Shown here: positions 1 through 5,949 of the stretch, in pieces
Layout of the letters: every line of letters starts with the position of its first letter
How positions within the stretch are numbered: the stretch's first letter is position 1
Assembly (NCBI GenBank): GCA_002501135.1
Contig: DLRQ01000027.1
Location: forward strand, 1 to 12,016
DNA: 12,016 nt
Origin: Candidatus Neomicrothrix sp. UBA7884
GTDB taxonomy: Bacteria; Actinomycetota; Acidimicrobiia; Acidimicrobiales; MedAcidi-G1
Direction: 5' to 3'
Program-made: the position numbers and the translations under genes
The notes under the pieces: model-generated
Seen by the model: the letters and a program-made list of their open reading frames with translations, nothing else
Databases searched by the model: none
Told to the model about the DNA's origin: nothing

Positions 1-738
1 GGTCATGGCATAGGTCTTGGCGACACCGTTCAGCACCACGCAGGTGTCTGCCAGGTCCGGAACCAGAGCACGGATGGAGTGGTGCTCGTGTCCGTCGTAT
101 GTGAGGTGCTCGTAGATCTCATCAGCAATGACCCAGATGCCGTGCTCGTGTGCCCACTGCCCGATGGCCCTGATCTCGTCGGCCGGATAGACCGCCCCGG
201 AGGGATTGGAGGGCGACACGAAGAACAACGCCTTGGTGTCGGGGGTGCGGGCCGCCTCCAACTGGTCGACGGTGACCCGAAAGCCCGAGGCCACATCCGT
301 CTGGAGAACCACGCTCGTTCCACCGGCAAGGGCGATGCACTCCGGGTAGGTGGTCCAGTAAGGCGCCGGAAGGAGGACCTCGTCGCCGGGGTTCAAGAGG
401 GCGGCACACGAGTTGTAGACGGCATGCTTGCCACCGTTTGTCACCAGCACCTGTGAGACCTCAGGGCGCCATCCCGAGTCACGCTGGGTCTTTTCGACCA
501 GCGCCGCCTTCAGCTCCGGCAGCCCGCCCGCCGCCGAGTACTTGTGGTTCACCGGATCCCCACAGGCCGCTACAGCAGCAGCGACGATGTGGTCCGGTGT
601 AGGGAAATCGGGTTCACCCGCACCGAACCCGATGACAGGTTCGCCTGCCGCCCGCAACTCCCGGGCCTTGTTGGTAACGGCCATTGTCGCCGACTCGGCG
701 ATGGCTCCGACACGGGCGGAAAGGCGTTGGGTGGTCAT
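1..738 (-). CDS. Class I PLP-dependent aminotransferase, aspartate aminotransferase type (C-terminus cut by window edge)
   Basis: Transfers an amino group between an amino acid (probably aspartate) and a 2-oxo acid in the cytoplasm, using pyridoxal phosphate. The frame is open for 246 codons from the ATG at 738 to the window edge; about 390 residues are usual, so roughly the last third is missing. Seen in the protein are AGEPDF near residue 40 (substrate-binding N-terminal segment), PYW at 126-128 (Tyr/Trp stacking on the cofactor), SPSNPSG at 175-181 with cofactor-contacting Asn178, ADEIY at 205-209 with Asp206 and Tyr209, and AKTYAMT at 240-246 with the Schiff-base lysine Lys241. A GGGAG ribosome binding site lies about 6 nt before the ATG. 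This is the Thermus-like subgroup I layout. Exact substrate preference (aspartate, prephenate or another) cannot be read from this fragment. It is the last gene seen of the minus-strand block, 65 nt after the lipoprotein gene. Confidence 0.93.
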   Translation of the reverse strand, partial: MTTQRLSARVGAIAESATMAVTNKARELRAAGEPVIGFGAGEPDFPTPDHIVAAAVAACGDPVNHKYSAAGGLPELKAALVEKTQRDSGWRPEVSQVLVTNGGKHAVYNSCAALLNPGDEVLLPAPYWTTYPECIALAGGTSVVLQTDVASGFRVTVDQLEAARTPDTKALFFVSPSNPSGAVYPADEIRAIGQWAHEHGIWVIADEIYEHLTYDGHEHHSIRALVPDLADTCVVLNGVAKTYAMT

Positions 739-803
739 TGGGGCTCCCGGCTTGGCTGCTTGCCGCCAGTCTGCCAGCAGCGGTCCACCGATCGCTGCCC
801 TAT

Positions 804-1187
804 TCAGCCACAGGCGGTGAAGTAGGGCGCCAGGTACTCAAGGGCCAGGTCACCCACAGCCTGCTGGGCCAGACCCTGATAGGCGAGGCAGGCTGCAACC
901 TCCAGCTCACCGCGGCCACACCCCAACTGCCGGGCCCGGTCGTCAAACTCGGATGTACGCATCAGGCGGTCAACCGCTGCAAAGGGATGGTCCGGGTCAT
1001 CGGCCTCGAGGCTTGCAAGGGTCCGGCCAGCGAGGCTGTCGAGAACCTGTTCCGCAACCACACGACCCGCCCTGGTCAACTCAACGCAGGTCTTGGCATC
1101 GGACGGCTGGGTGACAGGAGCGTCGCCACACGCGGTGAGCGGCGCCGAACCCAGGGCGACAGCAAGGAGCATGGCGGAAAAGCGCAT
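804..1187 (-). CDS. Small cysteine-containing lipoprotein, unknown function
   Basis: 127 residues. The N-terminus is a lipoprotein signal: Met-Arg, a hydrophobic stretch (residues 3-17) and the lipobox LTAC with the predicted lipidated Cys20, so the mature protein should be anchored to the outer face of the membrane. The mature part is short, acidic and probably helical, with cysteines at 34, 90, 100 and 126, enough for two disulfides. I do not recognise a family. The ATG at 1187 is chosen because it gives a complete signal peptide; only AGGTG directly before it resembles a ribosome binding site, at poor spacing. The same frame stays open upstream into the hemolysin III gene, but that part encodes no sensible protein. 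It sits 38 nt after the hemolysin III-like gene and 65 nt before the aminotransferase and may share their transcript. Confidence 0.75.
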   Translation of the reverse strand: MRFSAMLLAVALGSAPLTACGDAPVTQPSDAKTCVELTRAGRVVAEQVLDSLAGRTLASLEADDPDHPFAAVDRLMRTSEFDDRARQLGCGRGELEVAACLAYQGLAQQAVGDLALEYLAPYFTACG

Positions 1188-1225
1188 CACCTGCGACGGT
1201 AGCGGCAGGGTGCGGCGGGAAACGG

Positions 1226-1921
1226 TCAGCCGGCACCGACGATCATCGCAACTACCACGAAGTGGATCACAACCGCAGTGGTCACGAGCGCATGCCAGAC
1301 CTCGTGGTATCCGAACACCCTGGGAGACAGGTCCGGCCACCTGACGCCCAACATGATCGCACCACCGCTGTACAGAAGACCCTCGATGACTATCAGCAGC
1401 AACACCGATGTATCGAGAGCCCGGAACAGGTCTGGTGCCACCATGATCGGCACCCAGCCGAGGGAGAGGAACAACGTGTTCATGAGGCCACGTGGAGGGT
1501 GGAACGGAAGCATCCGCAGCGTCACACCGATGGCGGCACCAATCCAGGTCGCCCACAACAACAACCGTGCAGATCGTCCCTCGAGGCTCGACACGGCGAC
1601 CGGCGTGGCACTGGCGGCTATGAGAATGAAGATCGCCGCATGGTCGAACCTGAACAGCAACTCCCACACAGGGATGGACCAGCGGCGCAGGTGCACCAGG
1701 GCACTGGCCACGAACATCAGCAGCGCCCCGACGGCGAACACCCCGGCTCCGAGCCGGTCGGCTCCGGGAGGGGTCTCCCAGACGAGCGCTGCACCACCGG
1801 CCACTGTCAGAGGAACAGCCGCCCGGTGCATGACTCCGCGCCAGAGGGGGCGCCCGTGCACCAGGGACCGCCTTACCGACTCGGAGACGTTGCCGGGAAC
1901 CTCGTTGTGCGCGTCCACCAC
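1226..1921 (-). CDS. Hemolysin III / PAQR (YqfA-type) family membrane protein
   Basis: 231 residues and strongly hydrophobic, with about seven membrane-spanning segments from residue 30 to the end, which is the length and topology of the HlyIII/PAQR family. The family's metal-site residues are present: Ser73 and His77 in SALVH, Asp93 in RFDH, and His206 and His210 in GYHEVWH near the C-terminus. Animal members bind zinc with the equivalent S-x3-H, D and H-x3-H residues and have hydrolase-like activity on lipids. In bacteria the role is unsettled; membrane homeostasis is proposed, and the hemolysin name does not imply toxicity. The start is a GTG at 1921 followed at once by a second GTG. About 25 residues precede the conserved LWRGVMH segment, so a later start is possible. 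It lies 51 nt after azlD. Confidence 0.88.
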   Translation of the reverse strand: MVDAHNEVPGNVSESVRRSLVHGRPLWRGVMHRAAVPLTVAGGAALVWETPPGADRLGAGVFAVGALLMFVASALVHLRRWSIPVWELLFRFDHAAIFILIAASATPVAVSSLEGRSARLLLWATWIGAAIGVTLRMLPFHPPRGLMNTLFLSLGWVPIMVAPDLFRALDTSVLLLIVIEGLLYSGGAIMLGVRWPDLSPRVFGYHEVWHALVTTAVVIHFVVVAMIVGAG

Positions 1922-1972
1922 GGCGACGAACCTAGACGCTGGGACTGGTGTACATGAGCCTGGCCGAGTCGG

Positions 1973-2269
1973 TCACGTGACCAGACGCAGCGCTGCCGTG
2001 GCGGCCATGGCCGCCAGTACCACGATGACGAACGGCGCCCGCCGCCAGACCGCCACAGCGCCGACCGCCACCCCGAACAGTCTGGCGTCGACGGTCAACG
2101 AAGTCCCGTCGGTGACCGACATCATCACCAGCAGGGCCGAGAACAGAGCCGCCGGCAGCAACGACGCAACGGGCGCAAGGGGCCTGCTGAACCGCTCCCC
2201 TGCCGAGAGGCCGACCAGCTTGAACAGGTAGGCGCCTGCCGAGAGCACGAGGATCCCACCCCAGCTCAC
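1973..2269 (-). CDS. azlD: AzlD family branched-chain amino-acid transport protein
   Basis: 98 residues, the normal size for AzlD, with three to four hydrophobic segments and no soluble domain. AzlD is the small partner of AzlC in a two-subunit inner-membrane exporter of branched-chain and related amino acids, known from Bacillus AzlCD and Corynebacterium BrnFE. The identification rests on overall character (an N-terminal segment like SWGGILVLSAGAYLFKLVG, a polar middle and a hydrophobic C-terminal helix) and on its position right after azlC. The start is a GTG at 2269 whose last bases overlap the azlC stop (GTGA, 4 nt), a typical coupled arrangement. Confidence 0.88.
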   Translation of the reverse strand: MSWGGILVLSAGAYLFKLVGLSAGERFSRPLAPVASLLPAALFSALLVMMSVTDGTSLTVDARLFGVAVGAVAVWRRAPFVIVVLAAMAATAALRLVT

Positions 2270-2958
2270 AGGTCCGCTCCACCTTCGCCGCCAACCCGTG
2301 TTGACCTGGCGGCAACCCAGAGGCCCGGCCCGACCGCAGCCGCGGCAAGGAGCATTGGCAGGCCGGCGGCCGTTGTTGGCACTGCCACCACGGCGATGGC
2401 GGCACCGACCAGTGCTGTGACCCTGCCGGGCCTGGTCCGAAGGTGAGGCACCAGCAGGGCCACGAACGCTGCCGGGAACGCTGCATCGAGGCCCCAGGCG
2501 CCGGGGTCATCCAGCACCCCACCCAACAACACGCCAAGGACCGTGCCGGTGTTCCAGAACACGAACAGCCAGATTCCAGTGAACCAGAAGGCGTCCCTAC
2601 CGTGTTCCGGAGTGTCCTGGGCGGTGGCCATCGCAGTCGTCTCGTCGATGAGGAACTGTGCAGCCACCAGCCGGCGCCCCTTTCCTGCACCCAGCATCGG
2701 CGCCATGACCGGCCCGTAGAGCGAGTTCCGCGCAGCCAGCAACAGGCCGCTGCCCACAGCCGCCGCGGTGCTCCCGCCACCGGCAACAACCGAAACAACA
2801 GCGAACTGCGACGCCCCGGTGAAGGTGAGCACCGACAGGGCGGATGCCTGATACAGCGAAAAGCCCGAGGTGTCTGCGAAAACGCCGAAGGTGATTCCTA
2901 TGAAGCCCGTGGCCGCGGCCAGCACGAAGGCCTGGCGACGGTGGCCTACCAACCTCAC
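2266..2958 (-). CDS. azlC: AzlC family branched-chain amino-acid exporter, large subunit
   Basis: 230 residues from the proposed GTG at 2958, matching the usual length of about 230-240 for AzlC. Recognisable family segments are AATGFIGITFGVFA at the N-terminus, the LSVLTFTGASQFAVV stretch, LLLAARNSLYGPVMAP and FLIDETTAMATAQ in the middle, then three further hydrophobic helices. With AzlD it should export branched-chain amino acids or analogues across the inner membrane. The frame is open back to 3063, but that extension runs inside the phosphatase gene and encodes an arginine-rich tail foreign to the family. The GTG at 2958 overlaps the phosphatase stop by 4 nt (GTGA) and leaves a short N-terminus before the first helix, so I chose it. 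A TTG two codons later is the alternative. No good ribosome binding site is visible, which fits start by coupling. Confidence 0.87.
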   Translation of the reverse strand: MRLVGHRRQAFVLAAATGFIGITFGVFADTSGFSLYQASALSVLTFTGASQFAVVSVVAGGGSTAAAVGSGLLLAARNSLYGPVMAPMLGAGKGRRLVAAQFLIDETTAMATAQDTPEHGRDAFWFTGIWLFVFWNTGTVLGVLLGGVLDDPGAWGLDAAFPAAFVALLVPHLRTRPGRVTALVGAAIAVVAVPTTAAGLPMLLAAAAVGPGLWVAARSTRVGGEGGADL

Positions 2959-3476
2959 CGTTTCAAGAGGGCGACCAACTGGTCGACCATTTCGTTCAAC
3001 TCGGCGGCGCAGGCGTGAAAGACATCCTGGTCGCCAGAAGCAGGATCTACGACCTCCTCCCACTCCTCGATGTCGACGGCCGCCAAATCCATGCCTGTCA
3101 GGCGCTCGCCCAGGGAGCCCGCCGTGGGTAGGTGGCGTACCAGCCTCGGAAGGGTCGCTGTACGGGCAGCCACCTCCGGGTGGTGGCGCCTGATCCAGGC
3201 AACGTGGCCGGGCTCCATGGCCACAACCAGGTCAGACCTGGCGTGCTCGTCGCCGAACTGGCGGCTCCTGTGGTCCATGTCGGAGAGGTTGAGGTTGGCG
3301 AGGGCCAGGCGGGTGCGCTGGCTCATGGGGTGACCCTCGAGAACCAGGGTGCCTGCCGCTACCGCCCGGTACCCGGGCGCCCGATCGGCAAACATCACAC
3401 GGGCCATCACCGATCTGGCGGCGTTGCCCGTGCAGAGGAAACAGACGACGGGTCTGGAGTCATACCCGTCGTTCAA
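2955..3476 (-). CDS. Low-molecular-weight protein tyrosine phosphatase-like protein
   Basis: 173 residues, slightly longer than the usual 150-165. The phosphate-binding loop C-x5-R is present as CTGNAARS with nucleophile Cys15 and Arg21, followed at 144-145 by the Asp-Pro pair that supplies the general acid (VVDPASG). These are the hallmarks of the LMW-PTP fold, which also contains arsenate reductases and capsule-related phosphatases such as Wzb. The loop has Ala-Ala where classic phosphatases have Ile-Cys, so the substrate may differ. The start is a TTG at 3476, supported by GGGGAG at ideal spacing and by a 4-nt overlap (TTGA) with the thioesterase stop; no ATG lies nearby. Its own stop overlaps azlC in the same way. 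The substrate is unknown. Confidence 0.85.
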   Translation of the reverse strand: MNDGYDSRPVVCFLCTGNAARSVMARVMFADRAPGYRAVAAGTLVLEGHPMSQRTRLALANLNLSDMDHRSRQFGDEHARSDLVVAMEPGHVAWIRRHHPEVAARTATLPRLVRHLPTAGSLGERLTGMDLAAVDIEEWEEVVDPASGDQDVFHACAAELNEMVDQLVALLKR

Positions 3477-4162
3477 CGTCCGCTCCCCTGTTCGCTTGAA
3501 GCCGGCCTGTGCGTGACCGTCACAAACAGGGCCTCTGCCTCGGCGGTTACCTCACCTGCAACGAGACACCTTGCCCTGGCTACGAGGCGGCGCCCCGACT
3601 GCCTCTCCACCCATGCCTCCAGGCGCAGGTCGGTGTCTATCGGTGTGGCCTTCCGGTAGCGAACCTCGAGGCGCGCTGTCACGGCCGGGCCCGCGTCCAC
3701 CAGCCCGGGTGCGCCGCTCAGGATGTCGTCGAACAGCCCGGCAAGGAAACCTCCGTGGAGTCGGCCCGGTGGACCCTCGCGGCTCCGGCCGGTGTGTACT
3801 TCGCCGACGACGATCTGCCTTCTCTCGGGATCGGTTTCGCGGACGACAGTCATTGGTGGTGCCAGGGGGTTGTGATCTCCGCGGTAGAGGCTGTGCTGGC
3901 GGTGCTCGGCGCGCAGGCGCCCCCGGCCGGCGTCGTCGAGGTCCTCATCGGACGCCTCGTACCAGCGCAGCCTCTCCAACCTGCCCAGCCGGCTCCTGGC
4001 CTCGGCAACCAGTCGGCTGGCCTCCTCCAGCTGTTCAGGCGGGGACTGAAGCAGGTGCAGGTCATCGACGAGGCCGCGAACCCCGTCGGCAAGGTTCTGC
4101 CGGGCAGCGTTCTCGTCGCCGCCATCCGGTGCGTTCGCAGCGGGTTGATCAGCGGTCGACAT
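3473..4162 (-). CDS. Hotdog-fold acyl-CoA thioesterase-like protein (PaaI/4HBT type) with N-terminal helical extension
   Basis: 229 residues from the ATG at 4162. The C-terminal part (about 115-217) is a hotdog domain: GRLHGGFLAGLFDDILSG at 133-150 holds the HGG motif and the Asp at 145/146 expected in PaaI-like thioesterases, followed by the alternating strands TARLEVRYRKATPIDTDLRL and the final strand AEALFVTV. The expected reaction is hydrolysis of an acyl-CoA thioester in the cytoplasm; the acyl group is unknown. The first 100 residues are charged and helical (EEASRLVAEARSRLGRLERLRW), longer than in minimal PaaI proteins and possibly a coiled-coil or oligomerisation segment. The frame is open to 4477, but the upstream part overlaps the 87-residue gene and looks noncoding. 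GGGGG sits 3-4 nt before the ATG. The stop overlaps the phosphatase TTG by 4 nt. Confidence 0.85.
   Translation of the reverse strand: MSTADQPAANAPDGGDENAARQNLADGVRGLVDDLHLLQSPPEQLEEASRLVAEARSRLGRLERLRWYEASDEDLDDAGRGRLRAEHRQHSLYRGDHNPLAPPMTVVRETDPERRQIVVGEVHTGRSREGPPGRLHGGFLAGLFDDILSGAPGLVDAGPAVTARLEVRYRKATPIDTDLRLEAWVERQSGRRLVARARCLVAGEVTAEAEALFVTVTHRPASSEQGSGR
3483..3488 (-). promoter_or_regulatory. Ribosome binding site that fixes the TTG start of the phosphatase gene
   Basis: On the minus strand GGGGAG ends 6 nt before the TTG at 3476, inside the last codons of the thioesterase gene. It is the clearest ribosome binding site in this block and is the reason for accepting a TTG start. Confidence 0.65.
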
Positions 4163-4189
4163 GGCCCCCTGTCTAGCGGGTCGACCGCT
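4151..4189 (-). repeat. 10-bp inverted repeat enclosing the thioesterase ribosome binding site and start
   Basis: AGCGGTCGAC at 4151-4160 is the perfect reverse complement of GTCGACCGCT at 4180-4189, with a 19-nt loop. In the minus-strand message the loop holds the GGGGG ribosome binding site and the first two bases of the ATG at 4162. A competing smaller hairpin, TAGCGG at 4174-4179 with CCGCTA at 4185-4190, shares the upstream arm and would leave the start free. The pairing is seen directly; a regulatory role is inference, and the part of the repeat inside the gene could be chance in GC-rich DNA. Confidence 0.45.
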
Positions 4190-4197
4190 ACGGGCGG

Positions 4198-4461
4198 TCA
4201 GCGACCGGGATCCTCGCCCATCTCGGCGAGGCCATCCCTCAGCGCTGCACGGAGCCGGCGGACGATGTCGGGACCCAGGTGGGTGACCAGCCCCCGACCG
4301 GCACTTCCGACCTCCTCGACGGTGAGGATCACCCTGGGCAGGGCATCGTCGTAGTCGTCGCTGATGGCCACTGCCCACGAGATCGGCGTCAGGTCGGCCT
4401 CCTCGAATCCCAATGGATAGTCGGTCGAGCTGAACGGATAATCGTCGATGGAGCGTCGCAT
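4198..4461 (-). CDS. Small acidic protein, unknown function
   Basis: 87 residues, acidic and soluble, with no signal peptide, no membrane segment and no cysteines. The middle has two likely beta strands, TPISWAVAISDDYDDALPRV and ILTVEEVGSAGRGLVTHL, and the C-terminal third (GPDIVRRLRAALRDGLAEMG) reads as an amphipathic helix, giving a small beta-beta-alpha domain. I recognise no family and assign no function. The ATG at 4461 is the only sensible start; no ribosome binding site is visible, and a short hairpin lies a few nt upstream, so the message may be leaderless or poorly translated. It opens the minus-strand block, divergent from cysH, with 35 nt to the thioesterase start. Coding status is supported by acid-rich, repeat-free composition and by the fit into the gap, but is not certain. 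Confidence 0.6.
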   Translation of the reverse strand: MRRSIDDYPFSSTDYPLGFEEADLTPISWAVAISDDYDDALPRVILTVEEVGSAGRGLVTHLGPDIVRRLRAALRDGLAEMGEDPGR

Positions 4462-4468
4462 GCCGGGA

Positions 4469-4482
4469 GTCTGGCATCAGAC
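4469..4482 (-). repeat. Short hairpin just before the 87-residue gene
   Basis: GTCTG at 4469-4473 pairs with CAGAC at 4478-4482 across a 4-nt loop, ending 7 nt before the ATG at 4461, where a ribosome binding site would be expected. It may simply be chance at this stem length. Confidence 0.3.
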
Positions 4483-4494
4483 CTTTCGACTGAC

Positions 4495-4517
4495 CAGATA
4501 GATTCCTGACTAATCTG
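4495..4517. promoter_or_regulatory. Candidate operator dyads in the AT-rich divergent region
   Basis: AGATT (4500-4504) and AATCT (4512-4516) form an inverted repeat around a 7-nt centre. A second, offset pair is CAGAT (4495-4499) with ATCTG (4513-4517). The stretch from about 4490 to 4570 is clearly richer in A and T than its surroundings and lies between two divergent genes, where a regulator of sulfur genes could bind. No known regulator motif was matched; the regulatory role is inferred. Confidence 0.3.
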
Positions 4518-4529
4518 ATCGGAATAGTG

Positions 4530-4558
4530 TTGATTCTCCGAACAACCCTCTATAGATT
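4530..4558 (+). promoter_or_regulatory. Probable promoter of the sulfate-reduction operon
   Basis: TTGATT at 4530-4535 and TAGATT at 4553-4558 are separated by 17 nt, a housekeeping-type -35/-10 arrangement. It would start transcription about 40 nt before the cysH ATG. The hexamers are imperfect, but this is the best match in the 145-nt divergent gap. Confidence 0.45.
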
Positions 4559-4606
4559 GTCCTCCTAATCCCGACCAAACCTATCGGCTTTACCAGGACC
4601 CGAGAC

Positions 4607-5302
4607 ATGGCAACGCCCGACACCACAGTCCAGATACGCAGCAAACCCGCCCTGTCGCGCTCCCAGGTCCACTCCCTCAACCTGAGCTTCGAAACCAGCC
4701 ACCCGACCGAAATCATCCGCTGGGCGGTCGACCGGTTCGGAAACCACCTGGCACTGACCACATCGTTTACCGACACCCTCCTCGTGGACCTGGCCCTCAG
4801 CATCGACCCCGACATCGAGGTGGTATTCCTCGACACCGGCTTCCACTTCGCCGAAACCCTCGACGTGTTGCGCCGCTCCCAGGTCCGCTACGAGATGAAC
4901 CTGCGAGTCGAACGACCCGACCCGGAAACCGTGGACCTGTGGGCGAAGGGAAGCGACGCCTGCTGCGCCGCCCGCAAGGTCGCACCCCTCGACCGCGCAC
5001 TCAACGGAAAGGAGGCGTGGCTGTCAGGGCTGAGACGAGATGACAGCACCTCCAGGGCGGACACGCCCATCGTGTCGACAGACCGGCGCGGCCTCGTCAA
5101 GATAAACCCGATCGCCGCCTGGCCCACACGCGAGGTGGCGGCCTACGTAGAACTCCAGGACATCATCGTGAACCCCCTGACCGCAGACGGCTACGAGTCG
5201 ATCGGATGCTGGCCGTGCACCGAGCGGGCACAACCAGACTCCGACACAAGGAGCGGACGCTGGCCAGGCACCCCCAGGACCGAATGCGGGATCCACCTGT
5301 GA
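4607..5302 (+). CDS. cysH: Assimilatory adenylylsulfate (APS) reductase, iron-sulfur type
   Basis: Reduces adenosine 5'-phosphosulfate to sulfite and AMP with thioredoxin or a similar donor, in the cytoplasm. 231 residues. In order: the PP-loop-type nucleotide site (LTTSFTDTLLVDLA, 50-63), FLDTGFHFAET (74-84), GLRRDDSTSR (141-150), KINPIAAW (165-172) and the C-terminal ECGIHL (226-231) carrying catalytic Cys227. The cysteine pairs Cys119-Cys120 and Cys201-x2-Cys204 are the four [4Fe-4S] ligands found in APS reductases and missing from the PAPS-using enterobacterial enzymes, so APS is the expected substrate and no APS kinase is needed. The ATG at 4607 has AGGA 8 nt upstream. It is the first gene of a four-gene sulfur/siroheme operon, and its stop overlaps the next start by 4 nt. 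Confidence 0.95.
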   Translation: MATPDTTVQIRSKPALSRSQVHSLNLSFETSHPTEIIRWAVDRFGNHLALTTSFTDTLLVDLALSIDPDIEVVFLDTGFHFAETLDVLRRSQVRYEMNLRVERPDPETVDLWAKGSDACCAARKVAPLDRALNGKEAWLSGLRRDDSTSRADTPIVSTDRRGLVKINPIAAWPTREVAAYVELQDIIVNPLTADGYESIGCWPCTERAQPDSDTRSGRWPGTPRTECGIHL

Positions 5303-5949
5303 GCCCCACCGCCTACCCCGTGAACCTGGACCTCGCAGGACGCCGCGCCCTTGTCGTGGGAGCAGGGCCCGTGGCTGCCCGCAAGGTGGCCAGCCTGCTC
5401 GACGCCGGAGCCGATGTAACCGTCGTCGCCCCAACGGCTGTCGACGAGATAGCCGACGACAGCAGGATCCGCTGGCACGAACGCCCCTACCGGCGCGGTG
5501 AGGTGGCCTCGTACCGCTTGGCCGTAACCGCCACCGGTGACACCGACGTGGACAGCCAGGTGCACCGCGACGCAGAGGCCGCCGGAGTGTGGCTGAACAG
5601 CGCCGACGACCCCGAACACTGCACCTTCACGCTCCCTGCAGTCTCCCGCCACGGCGACCTCCAGGTCACCGTGTCCACCGGGGGCAGCAGTCCCGCCGTG
5701 TCCCGGTGGCTGCGCCGCAGCCTCTTTGACGACATCGGCCCCGAACACGCCACCGTTCTGGCCCTCGCCTCTGAGGTCCGAACCGAACTACGCGAAGCGA
5801 CCGGAAGCAGCGAGTCCCCCGCCTGGGATCGCGTCCTCGACGACACCCTCATCGAAACCGTTCGTAGAGGAGATCTGGAAACCGCGAGGCAGGTCCTCAG
5901 AAGAGGCCTCGGCCTGCCACCGGCTCCGACCCTGGAACCGGCACAATGA
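5299..5949 (+). CDS. sirC: Precorrin-2 dehydrogenase (siroheme synthase N-terminal type)
   Basis: Oxidises precorrin-2 to sirohydrochlorin with NAD+, and in bifunctional relatives (Met8p, CysG N-terminal part) also inserts iron to give siroheme. 216 residues, close to stand-alone members. An NAD-binding fold opens the protein: ALVVGAGPVAARKVASLLDAG followed by ADVTVVAP. The conserved NSADDPEHCTFTLPA segment carries the Asp of the active site, and STGGSSPAVSRWLRR is the family's central SP-A-R segment; a helical tail follows. The GTG at 5299 is chosen because it overlaps the cysH stop (GTGA) and puts the Rossmann strand near the N-terminus; the upstream open frame lies wholly within cysH. Its stop overlaps the cobA-type ATG by 4 nt (ATGA). 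Whether it also chelates iron cannot be told; no separate ferrochelatase is in the window. Confidence 0.93.
   Translation: MSPTAYPVNLDLAGRRALVVGAGPVAARKVASLLDAGADVTVVAPTAVDEIADDSRIRWHERPYRRGEVASYRLAVTATGDTDVDSQVHRDAEAAGVWLNSADDPEHCTFTLPAVSRHGDLQVTVSTGGSSPAVSRWLRRSLFDDIGPEHATVLALASEVRTELREATGSSESPAWDRVLDDTLIETVRRGDLETARQVLRRGLGLPPAPTLEPAQ

Noticed and set aside
755..781. GCTGCT/AGCAGC inverted repeat in the gap before the aminotransferase as a terminator
   Set aside because: It is a 6-bp stem with a 15-nt loop and no T-run, no better than chance in this composition.
1226..1921. Hemolysin or toxin role for the HlyIII-family protein
   Set aside because: The family is widespread in harmless bacteria and shares the PAQR metal site; the name alone gives no evidence of toxicity.
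1278..2231. Open plus-strand frame (317 codons) opposite the hemolysin III-like and AzlD genes
   Set aside because: It has a Thr/Ala/Arg-rich composition with no domain; the minus strand encodes clear membrane proteins.
2959..3063. N-terminal extension of AzlC
   Set aside because: The 35 extra codons lie inside the phosphatase gene and encode an Arg-rich tail not found in the family; the GTG at 2958 explains the junction better.
4163..4477. N-terminal extension of the thioesterase frame
   Set aside because: It overlaps the 87-residue gene, is Arg/Gly/Pro-rich without structure, and the ATG at 4162 has a G-rich ribosome binding site.
5206..5298. Earlier start for the precorrin-2 dehydrogenase
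   Set aside because: The extension lies fully within cysH and adds 31 basic residues before the nucleotide-binding strand; the GTG overlapping the cysH stop is better placed.
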